DNA from: Myxococcales bacterium
GTDB taxonomy: Bacteria > Myxococcota > UBA727 > GCA-2721815
Length of the DNA stretch: 63,805 nt
Assembly (NCBI GenBank): GCA_002721815.1
Contig: PBLQ01000056.1
Location: forward strand, 1-63,805
Reading direction: 5' to 3'
The position numbers and the translations under genes were made by a program. Below are positions 16,026 to 25,063 of the stretch, piece by piece. The stretch's first letter is position 1; every line of letters starts with the position of its first letter. Under the pieces are notes generated by a model. That model saw only the letters and a program-made list of their open reading frames with translations, was not told the origin of the DNA and searched no databases.

Positions 16026-18821
16026 TTAAGCACGCACCCCTTTGCGACGCTGACGAGAGCAGAGCCACAAACAACCGATCAATGCCATCCACAGGATGGT
16101 TTCAGGACTTTGACCCGTGGCACCACAACTCCAAATGGCTGAGCCCGCCACATAGCTGTCTTCGGGGTAATCAATGTCGTCCTCGCAATTCTCTAAGTCG
16201 GGATCGCAATCATCGTCATCACCATCCAAGAGTTCTTCACCCCGAATGAAATCATCTGCACCATTGTCATCCCCAGGGTTCGAGACTGGATCTTGCCCAT
16301 TGGCTAATTCGGACGCATCGTCTTCGCCACCACGGTCGGTATCAGGATTGGTGGGGTCTGTTTCGGTTTCGTCCCACACCCCATTTCCGTTAATGTCTTC
16401 TTGACCGTCGATCAATGAATCGCCATCCGTATCAGCCACCAAAGGATTGGTGCGGTTGTTGCCTTGTCCCAAGGTACCTGGGTAATTCCCCACCAGTAAT
16501 TCGAGGTAATCAGACAGTCCATCCTGATCCGTATCGGCGGTACGCGGATTGGTTTCGTCTGGCCCTCTGACGCCGTCCAGGTTGCGATCTTCTCCCCCAG
16601 CGCAAATGGTCACTCCGTCTTCAATAACGCCCGTATCACCATCACACAGCCCATCGCCATCGGTATCGGGGTCCACCGGATTGGTTTGGGTGGACTTTTC
16701 GAGTTTGTCACCTAAATTATCGGCGTCCGTATCTTCAAGGTTGGGATCGGTTTCACCCACATCCACGATGGCATTGCCGTTCATGTCTTCGCCAGGTGTG
16801 CAAATCACGCTGTTGTTCACGGCACGCACCGTGGCATCTCCGTCACACAAACCATCGTCGTCCGAATCTGGATCCAGCGGATCGGTGGGGTTCACACCGT
16901 TTAATTCAGCCCCATCTAACACACCATCATCATCGCTATCTTCGTCGTTAGGATCTGTGCCTTCGATGTTTTCTTCACCGTCGGAAACGCCATCTTGGTC
17001 GGTATCTTCACCACCCACATCATCATCTGAAGGGTCTTGTGGGTCACGGCCCGTTTGCCTTTCGAGACCATCATTAACCCCGCCATTGTCTGTATCGGCC
17101 AAAGTGGGGTCGGATTCGTCCGGATCCACCAAACCGTTGGCGTTCAGATCTTCCGAACCATCATCGAGGCCGTCTCCATCCGTATCCGCCACATGGGCTA
17201 AGGTTTTTCCTTCGGCGTAATTTCCGTTCTTTTTCTCTAAGAAGTCTTCGAGGCCATCGTTGTCAGTATCATCACTATCAGCCCGGGTTTCACCCTCGTC
17301 TTGAATACCATTGGCATTGATATCTTCGCCACCCTCTTGGTCGGCACCAATACAGCCGGGCTCACCACCCGACGCTTGAACCGATATATTGCCATCACAC
17401 AAACCGTCATCATCGGTGTCTGGGTCTAACGGGTCCGATGTGACAACCACCGCATTGTTATCGCTGTCGGTTCCGCCGTTCACTTCAATACCGTCTGGTA
17501 AGCCGTCCCCATCGGTGTCAGGATTGTCAGGGTCGGTTTCCCCTTCGTCCACTTCACCGTTATCATTCACATCTTCTTGAATGTCTGAAAGGCCATCGCT
17601 GTCCGAATCAAAATCAGTCACCTGAAACACCGCTTGCACCACCACCACAGCGTCAGAGCCTGCTTGCAGACCAATCCGCAATGAATCGTAGATTTCGCCT
17701 TCCTCCATGGACTCACCGAAACTCCACCGGTCCACGTCAAAAGCGTTTGTGTTCGAAACCGAGGAAACACCTTCGTTGGATACCGTCTCGTTGAAGATAT
17801 TGCCCAGTGGGTTGGTACTGGAACTCATCGTTTCCATGTAGCCAAAAGCACAGTTGTCAGGGCAAAGGTCTACAAAGTCACAAGCTGCGCTTTCAGCACC
17901 GTTGGCATCTGGAATACATTCACCGGCATCCGGCAAATCCGCGTCGCCGCCCATGGTCACCAAAGATAAATCCCCACCGTCGCCCGCGTAGCTAAAGGGT
18001 AAAATGGGCGCAGTCACGTTCAAATAGACTTGCTCTGCGAATACCAGACCACGCAAAACCTGCATGTTTCTGGGTAAAATATCCTCAGGGTCGGAATACA
18101 CCATGAGCACTGAGAACGCACCTGCCGGGGTCAACGCATCCGCCACGGTCGTTCCGTCTGCCTCTGTATCTCGAAAGGGAGGGTTGGTGGTATCAATGGT
18201 CACCCCTGACAAATCGTAAGACCCATTGAGGCTTTGCAAGGTGAGAATGGTATCGGTGATATCCACTTGGCAAGACCAGTAACCCGAGCCATCTACATCT
18301 GGATCCGTGGTCACAAAACACGGGTCTTCAAATGCATCTGCACGAATCACATTGGCATTTTCATCCGTCGGTTCAGGGGTTGGCTCGGTATCCGAAGCGG
18401 TTCCAGCGTCGCCGGCTTCCTCTGTTGGGCCACCATCGGTCCCCTCGGCCAAAGGTTCGTCTTGGCCTTCGTAGTTGGCAATTACTTCATAGGTGACGCC
18501 GTTGGGCAGAACCAAGGTCACGTTTCGGTCAGGTTCTGTGCCTGATGCCATCCAAGAGAGCCAAACCCGATGGGCAATGCTTCCATCATTCAAATTTAAG
18601 GAGGCATTTCCTGCCACTGAAGCACCCTCGTCTCCCAATAAAGATGCGCCCACCACAGTGTGTTGGTACGCACCACGAATCCGCTCCACCGGGCTGAGTT
18701 GCTGGCCAAATGCAAACTGGGCTTGCACTGGCTGTGCCGAAAAAGTCGTCAAAGCAGCCACCAAGCAAATGGTTAGGCCCGCAATGGGGTTACGGTGTTG
18801 GTTGTTCATCCATGTGTTCAT
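16026..18821 (-). CDS. Exported thrombospondin-3 repeat protein with MYXO-CTERM-like tail
   Basis: The start at 18821 is supported by GAGGTC 4 bases upstream; an in-frame ATG at 18857 overlaps the previous stop (TAATG) and lacks such a site. The product is about 931 aa: a Sec signal ending A-Q-P-V-Q-A, an N-terminal globular region to about residue 390, then roughly twenty calcium-binding D-x-D-x-D-G repeats (D-T-D-G-D-G-L-x-D-G type) to about 880. The C-terminus is S-C-G-A-T-G, a hydrophobic helix (W-M-A-L-I-G-C-L-W-L) and R-Q-R-R-K, resembling myxosortase-type anchoring signals. Probably a surface-anchored calcium-stabilised rod. It sits between the ompA-like gene and the NUDIX-MBL gene, apparently in one operon. 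Confidence 0.85.
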   Translation of the reverse strand: MNTWMNNQHRNPIAGLTICLVAALTTFSAQPVQAQFAFGQQLSPVERIRGAYQHTVVGASLLGDEGASVAGNASLNLNDGSIAHRVWLSWMASGTEPDRNVTLVLPNGVTYEVIANYEGQDEPLAEGTDGGPTEEAGDAGTASDTEPTPEPTDENANVIRADAFEDPCFVTTDPDVDGSGYWSCQVDITDTILTLQSLNGSYDLSGVTIDTTNPPFRDTEADGTTVADALTPAGAFSVLMVYSDPEDILPRNMQVLRGLVFAEQVYLNVTAPILPFSYAGDGGDLSLVTMGGDADLPDAGECIPDANGAESAACDFVDLCPDNCAFGYMETMSSSTNPLGNIFNETVSNEGVSSVSNTNAFDVDRWSFGESMEEGEIYDSLRIGLQAGSDAVVVVQAVFQVTDFDSDSDGLSDIQEDVNDNGEVDEGETDPDNPDTDGDGLPDGIEVNGGTDSDNNAVVVTSDPLDPDTDDDGLCDGNISVQASGGEPGCIGADQEGGEDINANGIQDEGETRADSDDTDNDGLEDFLEKKNGNYAEGKTLAHVADTDGDGLDDGSEDLNANGLVDPDESDPTLADTDNGGVNDGLERQTGRDPQDPSDDDVGGEDTDQDGVSDGEENIEGTDPNDEDSDDDGVLDGAELNGVNPTDPLDPDSDDDGLCDGDATVRAVNNSVICTPGEDMNGNAIVDVGETDPNLEDTDADNLGDKLEKSTQTNPVDPDTDGDGLCDGDTGVIEDGVTICAGGEDRNLDGVRGPDETNPRTADTDQDGLSDYLELLVGNYPGTLGQGNNRTNPLVADTDGDSLIDGQEDINGNGVWDETETDPTNPDTDRGGEDDASELANGQDPVSNPGDDNGADDFIRGEELLDGDDDDCDPDLENCEDDIDYPEDSYVAGSAIWSCGATGQSPETILWMALIGCLWLCSRQRRKGVRA

Positions 18822-18856
18822 GATTGACCTCATTGTAATTCTTTGTGCCTTTTTCA

Positions 18857-20794
18857 TTATTCGTCACCATCAGGCATGCCGTCATCATCAGCATCTTCAG
18901 CATCTTCAGCATCTTCGGCTTCTTCGGCTTCTTCGGCTTCTTCGGCTTCTTCGGCATCTTCAGCTTCTTCGGCATCTTCAGCTTCTTCAACTTCTTCGGC
19001 TTCTTCGGCTTCTTCAGCTTCTTCGGCTTCCTCACCGTCTTTGATGGGGGCGGATTGAATAATGGCGGATTCCGTTTCTTCATCCACGAGCACGGCCGTG
19101 CTGTCCTCGATTTCAAGGATGTTGAACTCCACCCTTCGGTTGCGCTCTTTGCCTTCTTCGGTGCGGTTGTCCCAAACGGGGCGACTCTCACCGTATCCAA
19201 TGGCCTCTAAGCGCTCGCCAGCCACACCCGAGTTCATCAAGAATTCGCGTACCGAATCGGCCCGATCCTGACTGAGCTTTTGGTTGTAATTGGTGCTCCC
19301 GCTGGAGTCGGTGTGACCCTCTACAGAGATTCGCTTAATATAGGTGTGCTTGTTCAACACCGCTGCAATGGTGGTCAATAAGTCAAAACTCTTGATGGAA
19401 ATCTTGGCGGAACCCGTTTGAAAGAAAATCTTTTCGTGGATTTCAACGGCAGCTCTCTTCACGACCACTTTCACGTCATCGCCATCGGGGCAGCCATCTT
19501 CATCTTCAATGTCATTGAAATTTTCTGGATCGTTCGGACATTCGTCGCTTTCATCATCAATGCCATCTTGATCGTTATCGAAATCTGGACAGCCATCACC
19601 ATCTTCCCAGCCATCACGGTCTTCGGGCTTATCGGGGCATCGGTCGCGACGATCGAAGATGCGGTCTTTATCGTTATCCCGGTCGGGACAGCCATCTTCA
19701 TCCTCGAACCCATCTTTGTCTTCAGGTTGTTGCGGGCATTTGTCCTCGCTGTCTTTGATGCCATCGCTGTCTTGATCATTTTTCGGCAATGGTTTCACGT
19801 CAGGACAACCGTCCCCATCTTCAAATCCATTGATGGTTTCGGGGTCGTCAACGCACAGATCTTTTTTGTTGGGAATGCCGTCTTCATCACGGTCGTATGG
19901 CGTGCGTTGGTAGAAACCAGCACCAAAAAACACCCGGTATGAGGGTGTGCCGTAAGCGGGAATCAATCCGGTGCCAACACCGCCCTGCAAAAAGGCGCTG
20001 GCCAAGTAATAACGCAAACCCACTGCAGCCTCTAAGGGCATTTGGGTTGCACTGCCACCCAATGATGCGGGCGCCATTTGTCCAAAGATGTCTGCCACCA
20101 AGGTGTTCACTTCAGGAATCAGTTCAATTTCAGTGCCCATGCCGTAGGTGATGGCGTGGCCAATGGTGGTGTTCCCTACGGTGGTGGGCGAGCGAAACAA
20201 CATTCCAACATCAAAACCCAAGCGAAATGCTTCGTCTTCAAAACCAGTGGTCACAGCCAACTGGCCGTTGAACTGACCATCACCCGCCAAGGAGGTATTG
20301 GGGTTGAGTTGGCTTAATGGCATGTCCGAAGCCAGTCTGGCCGAAGCCACAAAACCGCGATTGTTGGAGGTGAGCAACGCTTTGACCATCAAGCGGGCAT
20401 CACCCAGCCCGAAGGAATTCAAGCCCTCTCCATCAAAACCGGCACCCTGCAAATAGAGCGTGGGTAAAGTGAAGCCCACTTCGAACCGATCGCCCAGGCC
20501 CAGCGCGAAAAACAAATCATTGGAAACACCATGAGCAACGATGGAATCCCCAATCTTCGCGCCATCAGAATTACGAAAAACCACCGGATCGGCGCCATAG
20601 CTGCCAAGCCACCCGGCGCTCAGCTTCATGTGAGGCAAAACTGCTGGTAAATTAGTCACTAAGAGGTTGTGAGGCCCGGGTGACGGTTGAAAATTATTAC
20701 TGGAAGCAGCTTGCGCGGTGGAAGCACAGAGCGCCACGGCGCCCAAAAGTCCCAGTGTTTTGGCGAAGGTTCGGATGGTTTTAAAACAATACAT
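18857..20794 (-). CDS. OmpA-family outer-membrane protein with TSP3 linker and Glu-Glu-Ala tail
   Basis: Start at 20794 (AAGG 8 bases upstream, clean signal peptide ending S-T-A-Q-A); a longer frame to 20875 lacks a signal-like start. The product is 645 aa. Residues 30-290 look like a beta-barrel, 300-440 are calcium-binding D-x-D-x-D-G/D-G-C-P-D repeats, and 455-570 are an OmpA peptidoglycan-binding domain with V-E-G-H-T-D-S-S-G and N-R-R-V-E-F. The last 60 residues are almost pure E-E-A/E-D-A repeats. OmpA proteins tie the outer membrane to peptidoglycan; the acidic tail is unusual. Its stop overlaps the next possible ATG by one base. Confidence 0.9.
   Translation of the reverse strand: MYCFKTIRTFAKTLGLLGAVALCASTAQAASSNNFQPSPGPHNLLVTNLPAVLPHMKLSAGWLGSYGADPVVFRNSDGAKIGDSIVAHGVSNDLFFALGLGDRFEVGFTLPTLYLQGAGFDGEGLNSFGLGDARLMVKALLTSNNRGFVASARLASDMPLSQLNPNTSLAGDGQFNGQLAVTTGFEDEAFRLGFDVGMLFRSPTTVGNTTIGHAITYGMGTEIELIPEVNTLVADIFGQMAPASLGGSATQMPLEAAVGLRYYLASAFLQGGVGTGLIPAYGTPSYRVFFGAGFYQRTPYDRDEDGIPNKKDLCVDDPETINGFEDGDGCPDVKPLPKNDQDSDGIKDSEDKCPQQPEDKDGFEDEDGCPDRDNDKDRIFDRRDRCPDKPEDRDGWEDGDGCPDFDNDQDGIDDESDECPNDPENFNDIEDEDGCPDGDDVKVVVKRAAVEIHEKIFFQTGSAKISIKSFDLLTTIAAVLNKHTYIKRISVEGHTDSSGSTNYNQKLSQDRADSVREFLMNSGVAGERLEAIGYGESRPVWDNRTEEGKERNRRVEFNILEIEDSTAVLVDEETESAIIQSAPIKDGEEAEEAEEAEEAEEVEEAEDAEEAEDAEEAEEAEEAEEAEDAEDAEDADDDGMPDGDE
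18885..19035 (-). repeat. 9-bp GAAGAAGCC-type repeat coding the acidic OmpA tail
   Basis: About sixteen head-to-tail copies of a 9-bp unit (variants with GAT) encode E-E-A and E-D-A. A gain or loss of units keeps the frame and only changes tail length. Confidence 0.85.
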
Positions 20795-20979
20795 AGTAAT
20801 AACCTTATAAGGGAACGCCGCACTTTGGCGCGCCAGGTACGACATCTCCCTACACCATTCAGAGCCAAGTGCCAAGAAACGGGTGCGGCCTCCGCCGCCG
20901 ATCGCCCCTTCATGTGGCCATCTGACGCAATTTAGCCCCTTCCTAAACTTGCCTTCTGCCCCGAAAGGTGGGAGAACTA

Positions 20980-21008
20980 TTCATAATTCATGCCGATTTA
21001 TCTAAAAT
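20980..21008 (+). promoter_or_regulatory. Candidate promoter for rpoN
   Basis: TTCATA (20980-20985) and TAAAAT (21003-21008) with a 17-bp spacer lie 30 bases before rpoN in the divergent gap between the ompA-like gene and rpoN. AAAGG at 21026-21030 is the likely ribosome site. Confidence 0.4.
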
Positions 21009-21037
21009 CGTAAGCAACTGTTTATAAAGGTTTTTTA

Positions 21038-22726
21038 ATGGCCCTGGACCTCCGCCAAAGCTTAAAATTACAGCAAAACTTGATGATGACGCCTCAATTG
21101 CAGATGGCCATCAAGCTGCTGGCCATGAATCGGATGGAGCTTCAAGAGGCCATCAATAACGAATTAGTAGAAAATCCGGTTTTAGAAGAGTCATATGATG
21201 GCGAAGGGGAAGATTTTAATCCCAACCCAGAAGACGGCGCAGATCCGAAGCAAAAAGACCCACAAGAGGTGAGCATCGGTACGGTGGGCGATAACCAACA
21301 GGGTGACAACAGCAAAGACATCGACTGGGAGGCTTACGCCGAACAGTTTTCTTACCTCCCAGCCAGCGCCGGCTCAGGAAAAGACTTTGCCCATTCGGAT
21401 TTACCCGGTGTGGATCAAACCCTCACGCGAGCGGAAACCCTTGAAGAACATTTGCGCTGGCAAATTCAAATGAGCGATCTCAATTCCCTCGAACGTGAAA
21501 TCGCTGTGCGGCTGATCGGGGAACTCACCAATGATGGTTATTTGGATGTGTCCAACACCTCCCAAGTCGAACCTGAAAAAGAGGCAGAAAAAAAGCCCAA
21601 AGCAGCAGCACCGGCTGAAAAAACCGGCAACAAAAAACGGCCCACCACCCTCGAACGACTCAAACAACTGCAAGAAGAAAAATCAAACAGCGAACCTGAA
21701 ACCGAAGCACCCACTTCTTCTATTGAACAGGTGAATGTCGCTAGTTTGGCGGCTGATGATCCAGTGGTGATCATCGCACAAGAAATGGAAAGCCCAGTGG
21801 AGTGGGTTGAAAAGATTCGGTTGCGCATCATGCGCGAAATGGACCCCATCGGTTGTTTGGCCAGAGATTTGCGAGAATGTCTGTTGGTGCAGCTTGATAA
21901 CTGGGGGTACGACAACGAATGTTTAGAGTATAACATCGTCGACCAGCACATGACCCACGTGGAGAAAAAGCAGTTTAAAAAAATCACCAAAGCCCTCTCG
22001 GTGAGCATGGAAGACATTGGCGAAGCCCTCAAGTTGATCGAACGGCTCGAGCCGCGACCCGGTCGAAACTTTTTGCCCATGGGCACCACAGCAGAATCCC
22101 AATACATCACACCCGATGTCTACGTTCATCGGGTCAGTGGTAAATACGTGGTGGACTGCAATGATGATGGTCTGCCCAAATTGCAGATTTCTGCTTTTTA
22201 CCGAAAGCAAATCAAAGAAGCGCTCAGGGGTGACCCCTCAAAAGCCTACATTCGCGACAAACTAAAATCGGCGGAATGGCTCATTCGCTCCATTCACCAA
22301 AGGCAAAAAACCATCTATCGGGTCATGGATTGCATTTTGGAAAAACAATACGAATGGTTCGAAGGCACCGGCCCCCTTAAACCGCTGGTGCTCAAGGATG
22401 TGGCCGAAGCCATTGAAATGCATGAAAGTTCCATCAGCCGGGTCACCACACGCAAATACGTCCACACCCACCGGGGCGTCTTCGAACTCAAATACTTCTT
22501 TAACTCCTCCATCAGCACCGCCGCAGGTGATTCGGTGGCCTCCGAAGCCGTTAAAGACGAAATTAAAAAGCTGGTGAGCGCCGAAGACCCCAAAAAACCT
22601 TTATCCGACAAAGCCATCACCGAATCTTTGGCCGACCAAGGCATGATCATCGCGCGCCGAACAGTGGCTAAATACAGAGAATTGCTTGGGATTCTCCCCT
22701 CCAGCAAACGCCGCCAAGTCTTCTGA
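21038..22726 (+). CDS. rpoN: RNA polymerase sigma-54 factor
   Basis: A 562-aa protein. Region I (1-50) has the Gln/Leu-rich L-K-L-Q-Q-N-L-M-M-T-P-Q-L-Q-M-A-I-K-L-L pattern. A long acidic and Lys-rich linker spans about 55-240, larger than in enteric RpoN. The core-binding and helix-turn-helix regions follow, and the RpoN box A-R-R-T-V-A-K-Y-R-E at 539-548 recognises the -24 element. Sigma-54 directs transcription that depends on AAA+ activators. It heads the PTS cluster, the usual arrangement in proteobacteria. Ends QVF-TGA, so TGA is a working stop here. Confidence 0.97.
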   Translation: MALDLRQSLKLQQNLMMTPQLQMAIKLLAMNRMELQEAINNELVENPVLEESYDGEGEDFNPNPEDGADPKQKDPQEVSIGTVGDNQQGDNSKDIDWEAYAEQFSYLPASAGSGKDFAHSDLPGVDQTLTRAETLEEHLRWQIQMSDLNSLEREIAVRLIGELTNDGYLDVSNTSQVEPEKEAEKKPKAAAPAEKTGNKKRPTTLERLKQLQEEKSNSEPETEAPTSSIEQVNVASLAADDPVVIIAQEMESPVEWVEKIRLRIMREMDPIGCLARDLRECLLVQLDNWGYDNECLEYNIVDQHMTHVEKKQFKKITKALSVSMEDIGEALKLIERLEPRPGRNFLPMGTTAESQYITPDVYVHRVSGKYVVDCNDDGLPKLQISAFYRKQIKEALRGDPSKAYIRDKLKSAEWLIRSIHQRQKTIYRVMDCILEKQYEWFEGTGPLKPLVLKDVAEAIEMHESSISRVTTRKYVHTHRGVFELKYFFNSSISTAAGDSVASEAVKDEIKKLVSAEDPKKPLSDKAITESLADQGMIIARRTVAKYRELLGILPSSKRRQVF

Positions 22727-22869
22727 TAATTATGGCCCGTCAGGCACGAAAACCTTCGACGACGGCCGCCTTCTTGCTATGTTTTTAATTCGCGGTCCCG
22801 CTGGAACAGATCCTTTTGCAGTGCTGTTCTAAGGGCCCTTCGCACCGCCCCACGGGCACAGGAGGCTAC

Positions 22870-23463
22870 ATGCAAGTTTCGGTTACCTTTAGACATATGG
22901 ACCCCACTCAAGCACTGAAGGACTTTGCACACGAAAAAGTCGCACGCATTGAGAAATACATCCACACCCCCATGGATGCCAATGTGGTTCTGAGTACCGA
23001 ACGATATATGCACAAAGCGGACATCACCATCAAAGCCCACGGGTTCATGATGCGTGGACAGGAAAAGTCAGAGGACATGTATTCATCGATCGATGGCGCT
23101 GTGGACAAGATAGAAAGACAAGTTCGTAAATATCGAAAGAAAATTACCAGTCACAAGCCTCGTGAAGGCCAACGCATGAAAGTGCGCCTCAATTACATGG
23201 AGCCCTACGAGGAGAATCTCGCAGACGATGAGGCCCAAGACCAAGAACTGAGCGAAATCAATGCCACCCCACCGCCGGCCATCGCCAAAACCCAAGAGCT
23301 CGATGCACAGCCCTTGTCCATCAACGAAGCCATCATTCAAATGGATTTGATGCACAACGATTTTCTGGTGTTCGTCAATGCTGATACCAATGAGGTGAAC
23401 GTCTTGTACCGGCGCGAAGATGAAGGATTGGGGCTCATCGAGACCCATGCCAGACCGAGCTAA
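22870..23463 (+). CDS. hpf: Ribosome hibernation promoting factor, long form
   Basis: The start at 22870 is fixed by GGAGG 4 bases upstream. The product is 197 aa: an N-terminal S30AE domain (about 1-100) that binds the 30S decoding region, and a C-terminal dimerisation domain (about 135-190, S-I-N-E-A-I...V-F-V-N-A-D-T-N-E-V-N-V-L-Y-R-R) that links ribosomes into 100S dimers. The gene order rpoN-hpf-ptsN is classical. Confidence 0.95.
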   Translation: MQVSVTFRHMDPTQALKDFAHEKVARIEKYIHTPMDANVVLSTERYMHKADITIKAHGFMMRGQEKSEDMYSSIDGAVDKIERQVRKYRKKITSHKPREGQRMKVRLNYMEPYEENLADDEAQDQELSEINATPPPAIAKTQELDAQPLSINEAIIQMDLMHNDFLVFVNADTNEVNVLYRREDEGLGLIETHARPS

Positions 23464-23482
23464 GCTGCCGCTGAAATACCCG

Positions 23483-23511
23483 AAAAAAGGCCTTTTTCAG
23501 GGCCTTTTTTC
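23483..23511 (+). terminator. Rho-independent terminator after hpf
   Basis: A 10-bp stem AAAAAAGGCC (23483-23492) / GGCCTTTTTT (23501-23510), an 8-base loop and a T run. It separates rpoN-hpf from ptsN, so the downstream genes probably have their own promoter or depend on read-through. Confidence 0.8.
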
Positions 23512-23591
23512 TTTGGTAAAAACATGCGCGAGGTCCTTTTCACAAAGGGCGTTTGGGGTCATACTGCAGATCCTTTTACGGAGCAATTCGC

Positions 23592-24071
23592 ATGAAACTC
23601 TTAGAACTCATGTCCACCAACCGAGTGGCCTACAGACTGACGGCATCAGATAAAGAAGGTGTCCTCAAAGAATTAGTGCAACGCTGCTTCATCCAAGATG
23701 CGGAAAATCTCGGCCTCAAAGAAGAGGACCAAAGCGGCATTCTCGAAGTCTTGAAAGAGCGAGAATCACTGGGCAGTACGGGCATTGGCGATGGCGTGGC
23801 CATTCCCCACGGTAAATTTCCCCGGTTGGGTCATTTGGCTGCAGGCATTGGCATTCACGAAGGCGGTGTGGATTTCGGCGCACTCGATGGCAACGAAAGT
23901 CAATTCTTTGTGGTGTTGTTGGCTCCCGAAGATTGCGCCGGTCAACACTTGAAAGCCTTGGCACGCATTGCACGACTCTTTCGGGATGCGGGCTTTAAGC
24001 GACGACTCATCGACGCCCAAACCACCCAAGAATTATTTGACCTCATCGCGCAAGAAGATGCGCGGCACTAA
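23592..24071 (+). CDS. ptsN: PTS-Ntr EIIA component
   Basis: The start at 23592 has GGAG about 9 bases upstream; the 159-aa length is normal. The family phosphohistidine is His73 in V-A-I-P-H-G-K. EIIA-Ntr takes phosphate from the PTS-Ntr chain and acts as a regulator rather than a sugar carrier. hprK follows after 24 bases. Confidence 0.95.
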   Translation: MKLLELMSTNRVAYRLTASDKEGVLKELVQRCFIQDAENLGLKEEDQSGILEVLKERESLGSTGIGDGVAIPHGKFPRLGHLAAGIGIHEGGVDFGALDGNESQFFVVLLAPEDCAGQHLKALARIARLFRDAGFKRRLIDAQTTQELFDLIAQEDARH

Positions 24072-24095
24072 TCTTTTTTCTGGGAGCTGAAATCC

Positions 24096-25058
24096 ATGTC
24101 CGTGGCCGTTGAAGAATTACTTGGAGAAGATGCTTCAGAACTCCAACTTGTGTTGCACACGGGTGACGTGGGGATGACCCGACAAATCAAAAAGGAACGT
24201 ATCCAAAAACCCGGACTGGCCCTCACCGGCTTCAATGTTTTCGTTCATAATGATCGGGTGCAAATATTGGGCAGTACCGAATTGGCTTTTCTCAACCAAA
24301 TGAATCCCAGCGCGCGGGAAGAAAGCTGCGCCTTCCTGTGCGAAGTGGCCCCGGTGTGCATTATTTGCACCAAAGGCATGGCCATTCCCGATGAATTAAT
24401 CCGGCAATGCAAACGAACCAATGTACCTTTGCTCTCCACCCCACAACTGTCGTCTGTTTTCATCTCTAGGGTACAAAGCTGGTTGGCCGATCGATTGGCC
24501 CCCAAAACCTCCATGCATGGGGTGCTCACCGATGTTTGGGGTGTGGGCGTCTTAATTCTGGGTCAAAGTGGCATTGGTAAAAGTGAATGCGTTTTAGACC
24601 TCATTCAGCGAGGGCACCGATTGGTGGCCGATGACGTAGTGCAAATTAAAAAACACAGCATGGAATTCGTTTACGGTTCGGGCACTGCATTGCTCAAACA
24701 TCACATTGAAATTAGAGGCCTTGGCATTCTCGACATCAAAGAAATGTTTGGGGTGTCCGCGGTTCGCGATCGAAAACGAATCGACCTCGTTGCAGAAATG
24801 GTCATGTGGCGTGATGATGAAGAATACGATCGGCTTGGGTTGGAGGAGCGGCGCTTCCCAATCCTTGATGTTGAGTTACCCCTAATCACGGTACCCGTGT
24901 GACCCGGTCGTAACATCGGCTCGATCATTGAAGTGGCAGCCCGTAACCAACTTCTCAAAAGTATGGGCACCAATACCGCCGCCAACATTCACGAAAAACT
25001 TAACAAAGAACTAGCCCTTGGTCGTCGACGTACCTTCATGGGCGACGAAGTGGAATAG
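24096..25058 (+). CDS. hprK: HPr kinase/phosphorylase interrupted by an in-frame TGA
   Basis: Codons 1-268 give the HprK N-domain and most of the catalytic domain: catalytic His141 (M-H-G-V-L), Walker A G-Q-S-G-I-G-K-S at 156-163, A-D-D near 179, and the signature I-R-G-L-G-I-L-D-I-K-E-M-F-G at 206-219. Codon 269 (24900-24902) is TGA. The same frame then continues with P-G-R-N-I-G-S-I-I-E-V-A-A and 38 more residues to TAG at 25056-25058, giving the normal 320-aa length. The TGA replaces the first Arg of the conserved R-P-G-R-N motif, one C-to-T change from CGA. The enzyme phosphorylates HPr on Ser47 of the downstream ptsH product. The TGA could be a real nonsense mutation, a sequence error or read-through; the following C gives UGAC, a leaky stop context. 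rapZ begins 5 bases after the distal stop. Confidence 0.88.
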
Positions 25059-25063
25059 CATCA

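Noticed and set aside
16549-17220. Plus-strand 223-aa frame rich in Ser and Pro
   Set aside because: Antisense to the Asp-rich TSP3 repeats; Ser/Pro comes from reverse-reading Asp/Gly codons.
18843-19210. Plus-strand frames rich in Ser/Ala or Phe/Phe-Gly
   Set aside because: They are antisense to the Glu-Glu-Ala tail repeat of the OmpA-like gene.
22735-22830. Sigma-54 (-24/-12) promoter before hpf
   Set aside because: The best GG...GC pairs have wrong spacing (13 rather than 10) or lack the -12 GC.
24900-24902. Selenocysteine or a changed genetic code at the hprK TGA
   Set aside because: The position is normally Arg, I see no convincing SECIS hairpin after it, and several genes here use TGA as their true stop.
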